Position numbers and translations under genes: made by a program. Shown here in pieces: positions 1 to 8,895 of a stretch of 57,044 bases of DNA; the stretch's first letter is position 1; every line of letters starts with the position of its first letter. Source of the stretch: Acidobacteriota bacterium (GTDB lineage Bacteria > Acidobacteriota > UBA4820 > DSQY01). The notes beneath the pieces are model-generated. The model was not told the DNA's origin, did not search any database, and saw only the letters and a list, made by a program, of their open reading frames with translations. The stretch covers positions 1 through 57,044 of the forward strand of contig JBFMHB010000010.1 in NCBI GenBank assembly GCA_040752915.1. The letters are read 5' to 3'.

Positions 1-450
<450 letters not shown>

Positions 451-1053
451 CTACCTCAGCTTCTTGAGATCCACCTCAATCTCGAGGGTCTTCCCCTCGG
501 GTTCGGTGACGACGATGGAGAGGAAGGTCGCGCCGGCAAGGTCCTCGGCGTCGAAGGAGAAGGTCTTGAGCGCCTGGTAGTAAGGTTCGGCGTAGAAGCC
601 CACCTGGCGGAGCCTCGTGGTCACGTGCTGGCTGGCGATGGGCGTCAGGGACTTGGCGTCCGTTTTCAGCGCCGCCTGGACCGCTTCGGCCTGCTCCCGC
701 CCCCGCGCCATGGACGAAACCTCCAGGGTGACCACGCCGGAGGTCAGGAAGGGCAGGGACCGCTCCAGGGTCATGGCCGCCTCGTCCTTCTCGTTCCTCT
801 GGACGAAGCCCGCCGTCTGCGCGAAGGGCGTCATGAGCCGAATTTCATGGTCGAAATTGCGTGACCGCTTGCTGAAATAGTAGGGCTTGGCGTCCAGGTT
901 GAGGTCCTTGAGCTCCTGGAGAAGGGAGGGCCACTGGGCCGCATCGCACCCCTTCACGAGCCTCCCTCCCGCTCCCACCGATAGACCCACGCAAAGGGCC
1001 GCACAGACAAGGCACACCGCCGCAGTCCTGTTTCGTCGAAGCTGAACCTTCAT
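451..1053 (-). CDS. exported protein of unknown function (200 aa)
   Basis: I do not recognise a family. The protein starts with a positively charged stretch and a hydrophobic segment (about residues 11-28, with Cys14, Cys17 and Cys21) that looks like a signal peptide or membrane anchor. It is not a convincing lipobox because Leu precedes Cys21. The remainder is a mixed alpha/beta domain of about 170 residues without cysteines suggestive of a metal site. The pattern of alternating strands and helices around TLEVSSM and FLSIVVTEPEGK resembles a periplasmic soluble domain. A GGAGGA ribosome-binding site lies 6 bases before the ATG. It is divergent from the DUF4097 gene. Confidence 0.7.
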   Translation of the reverse strand: MKVQLRRNRTAAVCLVCAALCVGLSVGAGGRLVKGCDAAQWPSLLQELKDLNLDAKPYYFSKRSRNFDHEIRLMTPFAQTAGFVQRNEKDEAAMTLERSLPFLTSGVVTLEVSSMARGREQAEAVQAALKTDAKSLTPIASQHVTTRLRQVGFYAEPYYQALKTFSFDAEDLAGATFLSIVVTEPEGKTLEIEVDLKKLR

Positions 1054-1391
1054 AGGGATTCCTCCAAGCCGACTCGCGACTCCAACGGCCCCCTGCGGCC
1101 CGCGGGACCGGGACTAGCTTCGTGATCAGGATACCTTAAGTCCGAAAGGCGCAACAGCCCCCTGAATTCGTGGGACCCCAAGGGCCAGGCGGACGATCCG
1201 CCCTCATCCCCCTCCGGCTCCAGGAGCCCTACGGCGTTTCAATCCGCCGGGTTTCGCGGCGGTTCGTTTGCTCGGAAGGATTCCGCCCGCCCTGGGTTGA
1301 AACTCGCTCCGCCGCACCTGCGTCTAATGCAACATCCGAAGGCCGCCGGGCGATGGACCTGGCGGCGCTTCGCGCGAGGGAGACAACGTCC
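1054..1391. other. 338-bp divergent intergenic region
   Basis: This stretch separates two divergently transcribed envelope genes and should hold both promoters. I see no clear -35/-10 pair on either strand and no hairpin with a T-run. No protein could be supported in it, although an open frame runs through from 1170 into the downstream gene. Confidence 0.5.
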
Positions 1392-2327
1392 ATGAAAACG
1401 CGCGCGCTACTCGTCGCCATTTCGGGATTCCTGATGGCCCTCTCCACGCTGGCCGGAACGGCCAAGCTTCACAAGGAGCACCGCTTCGCTCCCAAGCCCG
1501 GGGGCGCCTTCAAGGTGGAGGCCTCCTTCCACGACGTCTCCGTCACGATCAAGGAGGGCGCAACGGAGGTGGCCGTCGTGGTGGACGCCGAGCTGACCTC
1601 CTGGCCCTCGGACGCGGAGGAGGCCCTGGCGGCCTACGCGCCGGTCTTCCAGGAGTCGGGCGACACGCTCCTCGTCCGGTGCCGCCCCAAGTCCTCCATG
1701 CACGTGGGCTTTTTCAACGGGTCCGGTTCGGTGGTGGTGGTCCTGCCCCCCGGAATGGACCTGAACCTGGACACGGGTTCGGGCGAGATCACCCTCAAGG
1801 GCGAGAACCCGGACCGGGACCTCACCGTGGACACGGGCTCCGGGGACGTGCGGGTCGAGGGCTCGTGCAAGAACCTGGAGGCCGACGTGGGCTCGGGCCG
1901 CGTGGTGGTCCGCTTGTCCGCTCCGGCGGGCCGGGTGGCCGTCGACACGGGCTCTGGGGACGTGGAATTCCATGGAGAGGCCTCGGAATTCCGCGGCGAC
2001 ACCGGCTCCGGCTCCATCCGCGCCGAGGGCCTCGTGGGCCGGGCCACCTTCGACACCGGCTCCGGCGACGTGGAAGCCGTCTGGAGCAAGGTCCCCGGGG
2101 CCGTTCGAATCGTGGCCGACACGGGGTCGGGCGACGTCTTCCTGACCTTTCCGAAGAACTCCCGCCTCGGCGGCGAAATCGAAACGAGCTCGGGGAAAGT
2201 GCGGTGCGACTTTCCGGGAACGGCCGACGAGCAGGGAAAGTCCTTCGCCTTGTCCGGAGGGGCGGGCTCCGCGGACCTGCGCGTGGACACGGGATCGGGC
2301 GACGTGCGCGTGATCTCCGCGCCTTGA
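1392..2327 (+). CDS. DUF4097-type exported beta-solenoid protein
   Basis: A 311-aa protein with a clean signal peptide (about residues 1-22, ending in LAGTA). From about residue 125 it consists of successive short strands carrying the motif DTGSGD(V/I) or variants roughly every 18-25 residues, nine copies in all, the last just before the C-terminus. This is the hallmark of the DUF4097 / DUF4098 adhesin-like fold, a right-handed beta-solenoid; the biochemical role of the family is unknown. In this family such proteins are often encoded beside envelope-stress regulators; none is seen here. I chose the ATG at 1392, not the upstream in-frame one at 1170, because it places the signal peptide at the N-terminus and has a GAGGGAG ribosome-binding site about 10 bases upstream. 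Confidence 0.85.
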   Translation: MKTRALLVAISGFLMALSTLAGTAKLHKEHRFAPKPGGAFKVEASFHDVSVTIKEGATEVAVVVDAELTSWPSDAEEALAAYAPVFQESGDTLLVRCRPKSSMHVGFFNGSGSVVVVLPPGMDLNLDTGSGEITLKGENPDRDLTVDTGSGDVRVEGSCKNLEADVGSGRVVVRLSAPAGRVAVDTGSGDVEFHGEASEFRGDTGSGSIRAEGLVGRATFDTGSGDVEAVWSKVPGAVRIVADTGSGDVFLTFPKNSRLGGEIETSSGKVRCDFPGTADEQGKSFALSGGAGSADLRVDTGSGDVRVISAP

Positions 2328-2453
2328 CAGGCCCTGACCCATCGGCGTGTGGCCCGGCTCACGTTTTTCCGGTCCGCTCCGGCGTTATAGTTAAAGCGAT
2401 GGAACCGCGCGCCGGGAAGCAATCGGGCGTTCTCGGTTCCCGGAGGTGACCCG

Positions 2454-2930
2454 ATGCGTCGCACGACAGCCGTCTTGGGATTACTCGCTCTGCTTGCCTC
2501 CACCGCCGCCTGCGTGGCCAGCCTGTCGGGACAGGCTTACGGGCGCTCGGACGCCCGTCTTCCCATGACCGTCCAGCGCGGGGTCGTGGACAGCGTCCGC
2601 CTGGTGAAGATCGAAGGGACCCGCTCGGGGCTCGGCGGTCTCGCCGGCGCGGTGGCGGGCGCCACCGTCGGGTCCGGCGTGGGCGGCGGCGCGGGCCAGG
2701 CCATGGCGACGGTGGCGGGGGCCATTCTCGGCGGCCTCGCGGGCTCCGCCATCGAGCAGGACGCCACCACCCGCCAGGGCCTCGAAATCGTGGTGCGCCT
2801 CGATTCGGGCCCCCTGTACGCCATCGTCCAGGAACAGGCTCCAGGCGAGACCTTCACGCCCGGAGAGGAAGTCGAGGTCCTCACCGCCCAGGACGGCTCC
2901 ATGCGGGTCCGTCCCAGGCCCGGCCGCTGA
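2454..2930 (+). CDS. glycine-zipper outer-membrane lipoprotein (SlyB-like)
   Basis: A 158-aa protein with a lipoprotein signal peptide; the lipobox is around STAAC20, so Cys20 would be acylated after cleavage. Residues about 58-101 form a glycine-zipper pair of hydrophobic segments (GLGGLAGAVAG, GSGVGGGAG, AILGGLAGSA), the feature that defines the glycine-zipper 2TM / SlyB-PcP family of outer-membrane lipoproteins. The C-terminal 55 residues form a small beta-rich domain (IVVRLDSG, EEVEVLT). A GGAGGT ribosome-binding site lies 6-7 bases before the ATG. Family members contribute to envelope integrity; the specific partner is unknown. Confidence 0.85.
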   Translation: MRRTTAVLGLLALLASTAACVASLSGQAYGRSDARLPMTVQRGVVDSVRLVKIEGTRSGLGGLAGAVAGATVGSGVGGGAGQAMATVAGAILGGLAGSAIEQDATTRQGLEIVVRLDSGPLYAIVQEQAPGETFTPGEEVEVLTAQDGSMRVRPRPGR

Positions 2931-3129
2931 TTCAGGCTCGGGCGGGGGGAGGCCGGCGATCCCCCGAAGAGGAGCCGGCGCCCCCCGACCGCAACCCCGC
3001 CCTCCCCCTTCTCGTAAGAGCCCAAAGAGACGGGTCCCCTCCGTCCGGAGCCAGTCCAGGTGGGCGGCGAGCGCGCCTCCGCGCTCCCGCCGCCGGCAGG
3101 GACCCGCGGCCTCATCGAGGGGGTCTGCC

Positions 3130-4386
3130 ATGGTGCGATGGTCAACGCTGTGTGCCGTCCTTGCGGGTCTTGCGCTCCTGTCGGGTTCGGGGGCTCGGGC
3201 GCAGAGCCCGGCGCCTCAGGACGAACCGCCCGTGCAATCGGGCTTCGTGCCCGTGGAGAACGGCCGCCTGTTCTACGAGGCGGCCGGCCGGGGAGAGCCC
3301 CTCCTGCTCCTCCACGACGGGATTCTCCACCGGGAAAGCTGGTGCGGGCAGTTTCCCCAACTGGCGGCCCACTACCGGGTCGTCCGGTACGACCGCCGGG
3401 GGTTCGGGCGGTCCGACCCGCCCGCCGCCCCCTACTCGAGCGTGGCGGACCTCTTCGCCCTCATGAACGCGCTAGAGATCGATCGGGCCATTCTCGTGGG
3501 GTGCTCCTCGGGAGGCCAGCTGGCCGTCGATTTCGCCCTGGAGCACCCGGAAAAGGTGCGTGCCCTCCTCCTCGAAGGCGTCGTGGTGAGCGGCGCCCCC
3601 CTCGCCCTGAACCTCGTCCTGCGCGGCGGCCGCCGGGACTACGGGGCAACCCAGAGCCCCGAGGAGGCCACGGCGTACTGGACCGGCACGGACCCCTTCT
3701 TCCTCGCGCCCGAGAGCGTGGACGCGCGGGCCCAGGCCCGCGACCTCCTCCTCGCCAACCCCCAGAACTGGCGTCCCGAGAAGAACCGCTTCGAGAGGCC
3801 GCCGCGCCGGACCGCCTATCCGAACCTTCGAGAGCTGGACCTGCCGGTCCTGATCCTGACGGGAGAGTTCGACATCGCGGACGTCCACGCCCAGGCGGGC
3901 GTCCTGGAGCGGGAGATTCCGGGAGCGCGGAGGCTCGTCGTCCCGCACTCGGGGCACCTCGTCCACATGGAACAGCCCGCCGTCTTCAACCAGGCCGTGC
4001 GCGATTTCTTCGAGACGGGAAGGCTCTTCCACCTCCTCCGGACGCGGGACGCCGAGGAGGCCTTATCCTACTACCGGGACCTGAGGAAGCGCGTCCCGGG
4101 GATCCTCCCGCTGGAGGAGGCGGAACTCAACCTGGAGGGGTACCAGCTCCTCGGCCAGGGGAGGGTGAAACAGGCCGTGGCCGCCATGCGGATCGGCGCC
4201 GACCTGTATCCCGACTCTTGGAATGCCTACGACAGCCTCGGCGAAGTCCTGCTCGCGGACGGACAGCGGGAAGAGGGCATTCTGAACTACAGGAAGTCCC
4301 TCCGGCTGAACCCGGGAAACACCAACGCCCGGGACGTCCTCGCTGGGCTGGGAGTCCCCATTCAGGAGCCTCCCGCCGGAGAGTAG
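3130..4386 (+). CDS. exported alpha/beta hydrolase with C-terminal TPR repeats
   Basis: A 418-aa protein. Residues 1-24 form a signal peptide ending in GARAQ. Residues about 35-300 form an alpha/beta-hydrolase fold: the oxyanion-side motif LLLLHDG replaces the usual HGxP, the nucleophile elbow is GCSSGG, the acid is probably Asp in GEFDIAD, and the histidine is in SGHLVHME. The triad therefore appears complete. Residues about 310-410 hold two or more TPR-like helical pairs (DSWNAYDSLGEVLLADG, EEGILNYRKSLRLNPGN). Hydrolase-TPR fusions of this type are annotated in several phyla with unknown substrates; an esterase or lactonase is possible. A GAGGGGG ribosome-binding site precedes the ATG. Confidence 0.85.
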   Translation: MVRWSTLCAVLAGLALLSGSGARAQSPAPQDEPPVQSGFVPVENGRLFYEAAGRGEPLLLLHDGILHRESWCGQFPQLAAHYRVVRYDRRGFGRSDPPAAPYSSVADLFALMNALEIDRAILVGCSSGGQLAVDFALEHPEKVRALLLEGVVVSGAPLALNLVLRGGRRDYGATQSPEEATAYWTGTDPFFLAPESVDARAQARDLLLANPQNWRPEKNRFERPPRRTAYPNLRELDLPVLILTGEFDIADVHAQAGVLEREIPGARRLVVPHSGHLVHMEQPAVFNQAVRDFFETGRLFHLLRTRDAEEALSYYRDLRKRVPGILPLEEAELNLEGYQLLGQGRVKQAVAAMRIGADLYPDSWNAYDSLGEVLLADGQREEGILNYRKSLRLNPGNTNARDVLAGLGVPIQEPPAGE

Positions 4387-4489
4387 ACCGCCGAAGGCCC
4401 CCCGGCGGAAGCCACGGTACGCGGGCGCTTGGGCGGGCTGCCCTGTCCTTCGAGGCGCGCGAATTCGCGTGAGGGGCGAATCACGGGAT

Positions 4490-5863
4490 TTACAGCATGG
4501 TCACGCCGAGGAAGACGGCGTGGGTGGAGACGGCGAGGAGGAGGAAGAGGCTCCGGGCGCGCGGGGCGGACAGGCCGGGAAACCGATAGCCGATCTGGCC
4601 GTCCTTGCAGCGGCTGAGGCAGTCCCCGCAAAGGGTGCACGAAAAGCCCGCGCGACGCGCCGCGATGTCCTGGAGCGTGAGGGCGCCGTACCGGCACACG
4701 GGCATGCAGGCGTTGCAGTCGGTGCACATCTCTCCGATCTTCAGCCGGAAGGGAGAGATTCGTCCCCCCAGATTCGCCAGGAGGCCGATGGGGCAGAAGA
4801 CGGTGCAGTGGGCCATGGTCCCCGTTTTCCGCGACCAGAGAACCATGAGGACCACCCCCAGGGCCCCGAAGGCCACGCCCGCCGACGCCGCGACCCAGCC
4901 CGGAACGCCGAGGTGGCGCAGGAGGAGGGCCGCGCCCGCCACGGCGCCCAGGAGGCCCCACCGCAGGCCCTTCGTCCACGCGGGGAGTTCGAGGGGGCGC
5001 TTGCGCGCCGTCGAGGCCCTCAAATCCCAAGCCCCGATGTAACAGAGGTGACTGCACCAGGCGGGGCCCACGAGGAGGAGGGTCGCCCCGAAGAGAACGG
5101 GCATGAAGAGGCCCTCCCCCCGGAAGAGCGGCGCCGCGACGATGAGGGCCGGCACGGGCGGGTGGATCTTTTCGGCGTTCAACAAGAAGCGGTCCCATCC
5201 CGCGAGGCCGAGGGCGAACTGCCCGAGGACCACGACGGACAGGAGCGTCCAGACGCGCTTGCGCCACACGGGCTGGGCCTTCCGGTCGTTCATCCGGCCG
5301 GCCACGAAGGCCGCGTAGGTCCCGAGAAGGAGCGCCTCCGGCGCGCCGCCTCCGGGAAAGAACCGGTCCAGGAGGAGCATCCCGGCGGGCGCCTTGGCGT
5401 GGAGGAGGAGGAGAAGCCCAGAGGTCAAAAAGAATGCCCCCGACGAGAGGGAGGCCGAATCGGCGCCGCGGGAGAACCGCGTGCGCAGCGAGGGGACCCA
5501 GAATAGGCCCGCCGCTCCCGCGGCCAGGAGGGAAACGGCTCCCAGGATCAGGACCATCCGGAGGAAGGGCTCCCCCGCCGCCTGCCGCGCGTGGGCGATC
5601 CGGAGGCCCGTCAAGAGCCACAGGCCCGCCCCGTGGAAGAGGAAGACGACCGCCACCCGGCGCACCCAGGCTTCCCGGAGGAGGAACAGGAGGGGGAAGA
5701 GAGCGCAGGCCGCCGCGATCCCCAGCCTTCCCCCCCGCAGAAAGTGGGCCGCCACGAGCCAGGCGGACAGGACGGCGGGGACGAGGGCCGCGCTCCCGGC
5801 CCATCCGCCCGAGGCCGCCCCTCCCGCCCGACTCGCCAGCTCCGATTGCGTGTTTTCCGTCAA
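4490..5863 (-). CDS. membrane-bound 4Fe-4S polyferredoxin (NapH/CcoG-like)
   Basis: A 457-aa membrane protein with roughly ten hydrophobic segments and four cysteine clusters in the C-terminal half: WCSHLC, HCTVFCP, CTDCNACMPVC and CTLCGDCLSRC. The paired CxxxC(P) motifs between membrane segments plus two ferredoxin motifs are those of the NapH/NosR/RdxA membrane electron-carrier group, which passes electrons between quinol and periplasmic or cytoplasmic redox partners. It is the last gene of the run regulator, ferredoxin, polyferredoxin, so it probably works with the ferredoxin at 5933-6706. The start is uncertain: the upstream codon is TTG with a poor ribosome-binding site, and a GTG further in is possible. 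Confidence 0.85.
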   Translation of the reverse strand: MTENTQSELASRAGGAASGGWAGSAALVPAVLSAWLVAAHFLRGGRLGIAAACALFPLLFLLREAWVRRVAVVFLFHGAGLWLLTGLRIAHARQAAGEPFLRMVLILGAVSLLAAGAAGLFWVPSLRTRFSRGADSASLSSGAFFLTSGLLLLLHAKAPAGMLLLDRFFPGGGAPEALLLGTYAAFVAGRMNDRKAQPVWRKRVWTLLSVVVLGQFALGLAGWDRFLLNAEKIHPPVPALIVAAPLFRGEGLFMPVLFGATLLLVGPAWCSHLCYIGAWDLRASTARKRPLELPAWTKGLRWGLLGAVAGAALLLRHLGVPGWVAASAGVAFGALGVVLMVLWSRKTGTMAHCTVFCPIGLLANLGGRISPFRLKIGEMCTDCNACMPVCRYGALTLQDIAARRAGFSCTLCGDCLSRCKDGQIGYRFPGLSAPRARSLFLLLAVSTHAVFLGVTML

Positions 5864-5932
5864 GCCCGCCGCCCCAGATTCTCTCTCCGAATTCGCCGGT
5901 CCCTGGATGTTCCGCTCAACGGGCCCTGCCCT

Positions 5933-6706
5933 TCACATCCACTCCTGATCGAGGATATCACCCCGAAGGCCCACCACAACGCGCTTCACGGGAACCTTGC
6001 GCCGGGCCAGCCGAAGGGCCTCGGAGGCGAGGTGCACGAGCCCGCCGCAACAGGGGACCTCCATCACGAGGACGGTGAGGGTGTTGATCCGCGCCTCGTC
6101 GATGAGGGACACCAGCTTTTTCAGGTAGATCTCCTGGCCGTGGTCGAGCTTGGGACAGGCCACGGCCAGGGCCTTTCCGGCCAGCCAGCGGGAGTGGAAG
6201 TCGCCCATGGCGAAGGCCGTGCAGTCCGCCGCGAGGAGCACGTCGGCCTCCCGAAAGTACGGGGCCCCCGGGGAAACGAGGTGGAGCTGGACGGGCCACT
6301 GGCGGAGGGCCGACGGGGCGGGGCCGGAGAGCGCCTCGGCCGCCGAGGGGGAAGGCCCTCCGAAGGAGAGCGTGCGGGAACCGGGACATCCCCCTCCCCC
6401 CGCGTGGACCGGTGGGGCATGGAGGGGAAGGGGCGTCGCGAAGGATGTCGCGGCGACGGGACCCGTGCGGCCCAGGTGCGCCGCCACGGCCCTTTCGTCG
6501 AAGGCTTCCGCCTCGCGCTCCTCCACGGTGATCGCTCCGCGGGGGCACTCCCCGAGGCACGCGCCCAGCCCGTCGCACAGGACGTCCGCCACGAGCCGCG
6601 CCTTTCCGTCCACCACGCGGATCGCACCTTCCGCGCAGGACGGCACGCAGACGCCGCACCCGTCGCACTTCTCCTCGTCAATATGGACCACCTTGCGCAC
6701 CGCCAT
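5933..6706 (-). CDS. ferredoxin-domain iron-sulfur protein (FrdX-like)
   Basis: A 257-aa cytoplasmic protein. The N-terminus carries two ferredoxin motifs: Cys14-x2-Cys17-x2-Cys20-x3-Cys24, and Cys43-x2-Leu46-x2-Cys49-x3-Cys53-Pro, where the second cysteine of the latter is replaced by leucine. The C-terminal domain has ADCTAFA, ACPKLD and VPCCGG motifs. This arrangement matches the family often called 4Fe-4S ferredoxin or FrdX, encoded with hybrid-cluster protein and an HcpR regulator; hcp itself is not in the window. The ATG at 6706 is preferred over one ten codons upstream because of AGGAGA seven bases before it. A CRP/FNR operator lies in front of it. Confidence 0.85.
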   Translation of the reverse strand: MAVRKVVHIDEEKCDGCGVCVPSCAEGAIRVVDGKARLVADVLCDGLGACLGECPRGAITVEEREAEAFDERAVAAHLGRTGPVAATSFATPLPLHAPPVHAGGGGCPGSRTLSFGGPSPSAAEALSGPAPSALRQWPVQLHLVSPGAPYFREADVLLAADCTAFAMGDFHSRWLAGKALAVACPKLDHGQEIYLKKLVSLIDEARINTLTVLVMEVPCCGGLVHLASEALRLARRKVPVKRVVVGLRGDILDQEWM

Positions 6707-6731
6707 GGCCGTCTCTCCTATGAAGATGGAG

Positions 6732-6773
6732 AGCATAGGCCCGTGGAGCGCGCGGCGCCTTGACCCAGGTCAA
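6732..6773 (-). promoter_or_regulatory. CRP/FNR-family operator and class II promoter for the ferredoxin gene
   Basis: TTGACCCAGGTCAA at 6760-6773 is a perfect inverted repeat of the CRP/FNR superfamily type (TTGAC-N4-GTCAA). A -10-like TATGCT reads on the minus strand at 6737-6732. If transcription starts near 6725, the operator is centred about 41.5 bp upstream, the standard position for an activator that contacts RNA polymerase, and there is no good -35 hexamer. The regulator encoded immediately upstream (6790-7473) is the obvious candidate to bind it. Confidence 0.8.
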
Positions 6774-6789
6774 TCCGGCGCGGGAGGCG

Positions 6790-7473
6790 TTACAGGCCTT
6801 CCAGCCCGGGCCGGTCCAAGATGCGCACGGTGCGGCCCTCGACGGAGATGAGCCTCTGGCGCTGGAGCTTCGCGAGGGTCCGGCTGAGGGTCTCGGGGCT
6901 CATGCCCAGCCGGCTCGCGAGGGTGCCCTTGGCCGTTTCCAGCTCGACGCGGTCGCCGCCGGCTTCCCGCTGGAGGGCCAGAAGGTGCCTGGCCAGGCGG
7001 GCGGCGACCTCCTTGAGGGACAGGTCGTCCACGAGGTCCACCAGGGCCCGAAGGCGGCGCGAAAGGATGGCCAGCATGCCGAGAAGGATCTGGGGACGCC
7101 GGCCCGCCAGTTCGAGAAACGCCGCCCTGGCAAGGAAGAGGCTGTCCACGCGGCCGAGGGCCGATGCCGTCGCCGGATAGGCCCCCCCCTCGAAGACCGG
7201 GACTTCGCCGCAGGGCTGGCCGGGGCCCAGGAGGTGGATCACCTGCTCCCGGCCGTCCGCCCCGAACCGGCTCACCTTCACCTGCCCGGTCAGAACCAGG
7301 AAGAATCCGGCGGCTTCGTCCCCCGCCAGAAAGAGCACCTCGCCCGCCTCGTAGCGCCGGGCGGAGGCGATGCGGGCCAGGCACTCCAGGTCCTGCGGGG
7401 CCAGGCCCTGGAGGAGGGGGCTCGCCCCGAGGGCGGCGGCCCTGGACGGAGCATCGAGAGTTAGCGGCTTCAT
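6790..7473 (-). CDS. CRP/FNR-family transcription regulator (HcpR/DNR-like)
   Basis: A 227-aa regulator. Residues about 20-130 form a cyclic-nucleotide-binding-type beta barrel (RYEAGEVLFLAGDEA, GEVPVFEGG), followed by the long dimer helix and a winged helix-turn-helix (ASRLGMSPETLSRTLAKLQ). Only two cysteines are present and not in an FNR-type cluster, so oxygen sensing through an iron-sulfur centre is unlikely; haem-based NO sensing as in DNR or HcpR is possible. The signature SLKEVAARLARHLL after the barrel is typical of that subgroup. The ATG at 7473 has GGAGGG upstream; an upstream in-frame start at 7554 lacks support. It probably controls the ferredoxin/polyferredoxin genes downstream through the site at 6760-6773. 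Confidence 0.85.
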   Translation of the reverse strand: MKPLTLDAPSRAAALGASPLLQGLAPQDLECLARIASARRYEAGEVLFLAGDEAAGFFLVLTGQVKVSRFGADGREQVIHLLGPGQPCGEVPVFEGGAYPATASALGRVDSLFLARAAFLELAGRRPQILLGMLAILSRRLRALVDLVDDLSLKEVAARLARHLLALQREAGGDRVELETAKGTLASRLGMSPETLSRTLAKLQRQRLISVEGRTVRILDRPGLEGL

Positions 7474-7725
7474 GGGATCGGACCCTCCACGCGAAAGTCT
7501 ACCCCTTCGGGCGAGAACCCGAACAGCCTCCGGGCCCCTGGCGTTCAGAGCCATCCCAGGGCCCAGGGAGGCCCGGGACCGAAGCGCGGACGCGCTTGCG
7601 CGGAAGGGTCAAGTCCAGGCCTCCCGTGCCGCGCCAACGGCGCGGCGCCCGTCCCGCCTTGCTTCAAAGTCAACAAGGTTGCATGTTTTTCGGAGGGCGT
7701 GCATCCAGGCCTGTCCCCCGGGGTC

Positions 7726-8895
7726 TCATTCCCTTTCCCCTTCCCCGAACGACGCCGGCTCTTCGGCCGCGCGGAGGTCCTCCGCGGCGAATCGGCGCTC
7801 GAAGATCCGGTTCGTGGCGGCCGGAAAGGCGAGGGACCCTCTTTCCTCCGGCAGGATCCAGCGGTGTGGAACAGCAGGAGCCGGGGGGGGCGATCCGGGG
7901 GCGAGACGGCAGTCGAAGGGGTGCAGGACCACCTTGAAGTGGCTGTAGGCGTGGCGCACCACCGGAAGGCCAGCCAGGATTTCGCAGTCCGCTCCCACCT
8001 CCTCGCGGATCTCCCGCGCCAACGCCCCCTCGGGGCTTTCACCCTCCTCCACCTTCCCCCCTGGAAGTTCCCAGAGGCCCCCGAGGAGTCCGCCGGGCGG
8101 CCGCTTGGTCACGAGAAAGCGGTCCCCCCTCCAGAGCAGGGCCACCGCCACGGCCCACTCGGGATGGGCCTTCCTCGCCCGCGGCACGGGGTAGGACTCG
8201 GGGCGGCCCTCGCCCGCGGCGGCGCATTCCCTCCGGAGGGGGCAGGTCGGACAGGCCGGCCGGCGAGGCCCGCAGACCGTCGCCCCCAGTTCCATGAGCG
8301 CCTGGTTCACATCGCCCGGAGGTCCGGATTGGACGGCGAGCCGCGAGAGGTCCCAGAGCCTCCGCCGGAGATCCCCTCCGTCGGGTTCGCCGAGGGCGAA
8401 GAGGCGGCACCAGACCCTCCGGACGTTTCCGTCCAGGACCGGCTCGGGGAGTCCGAAGGCAATGGAGGCCACGGCGCCCGCGGTGTAGGGGCCGAATCCC
8501 GGGAGACTCAAGAGGGCTTTTGCGTCCCGGGGGAATCCGCCCGCCGCGCGGATCGCGCGCGCCGCCTCGGGCAGGCGCCTCGCACGGGCGTAGTATCCCA
8601 GCCCCTCCCAAGCCTTCAGGACCTCGTCGGTCTCCGCCTCGGCCAGGTGTTCTAGGGTGGGAAACCTCCGGAGAAATCGCTCGAAGTAGGGTCCGGCCGT
8701 GGAGACGCGGGTCTGCTGGAGCATGACCTCGCTGATCCAGACCCGGTACGGATCCCGATCGCGCCTCCAGGGAAGGTCCCGCGCGCTCGACCGGTACCAG
8801 GCCAGAAGCCTTCCGACGGCCGCCTTCCAGGGAAAGGTCTCCGCGCCGCGGAGGGCGGCTCCGCGCTGGGCGGACTCGCCCGTCCTCCGTTTCAT
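7726..8895 (-). CDS. mutY: A/G-specific adenine DNA glycosylase MutY
   Basis: A 389-aa base-excision repair enzyme that removes adenine mispaired with 8-oxoguanine. Visible features in order: the HhH-GPD glycosylase core with VWISEVMLQQTRV, the helix-hairpin-helix LLSLPGFGPYTAGAVASIAF followed by the catalytic-aspartate segment PVLDGNVRRV; a 4Fe-4S loop with Cys-x6-Cys-x2-Cys-x5-Cys (CGPRRPACPTCPLRREC); and a C-terminal Nudix-like domain (ELPGGKVEEGES, REIREEVGA) that recognises 8-oxoG. Length is normal for the family. Its ATG overlaps the cheD stop by four bases, so it is translationally coupled as the last gene of a long operon. Confidence 0.95.
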   Translation of the reverse strand: MKRRTGESAQRGAALRGAETFPWKAAVGRLLAWYRSSARDLPWRRDRDPYRVWISEVMLQQTRVSTAGPYFERFLRRFPTLEHLAEAETDEVLKAWEGLGYYARARRLPEAARAIRAAGGFPRDAKALLSLPGFGPYTAGAVASIAFGLPEPVLDGNVRRVWCRLFALGEPDGGDLRRRLWDLSRLAVQSGPPGDVNQALMELGATVCGPRRPACPTCPLRRECAAAGEGRPESYPVPRARKAHPEWAVAVALLWRGDRFLVTKRPPGGLLGGLWELPGGKVEEGESPEGALAREIREEVGADCEILAGLPVVRHAYSHFKVVLHPFDCRLAPGSPPPAPAVPHRWILPEERGSLAFPAATNRIFERRFAAEDLRAAEEPASFGEGERE

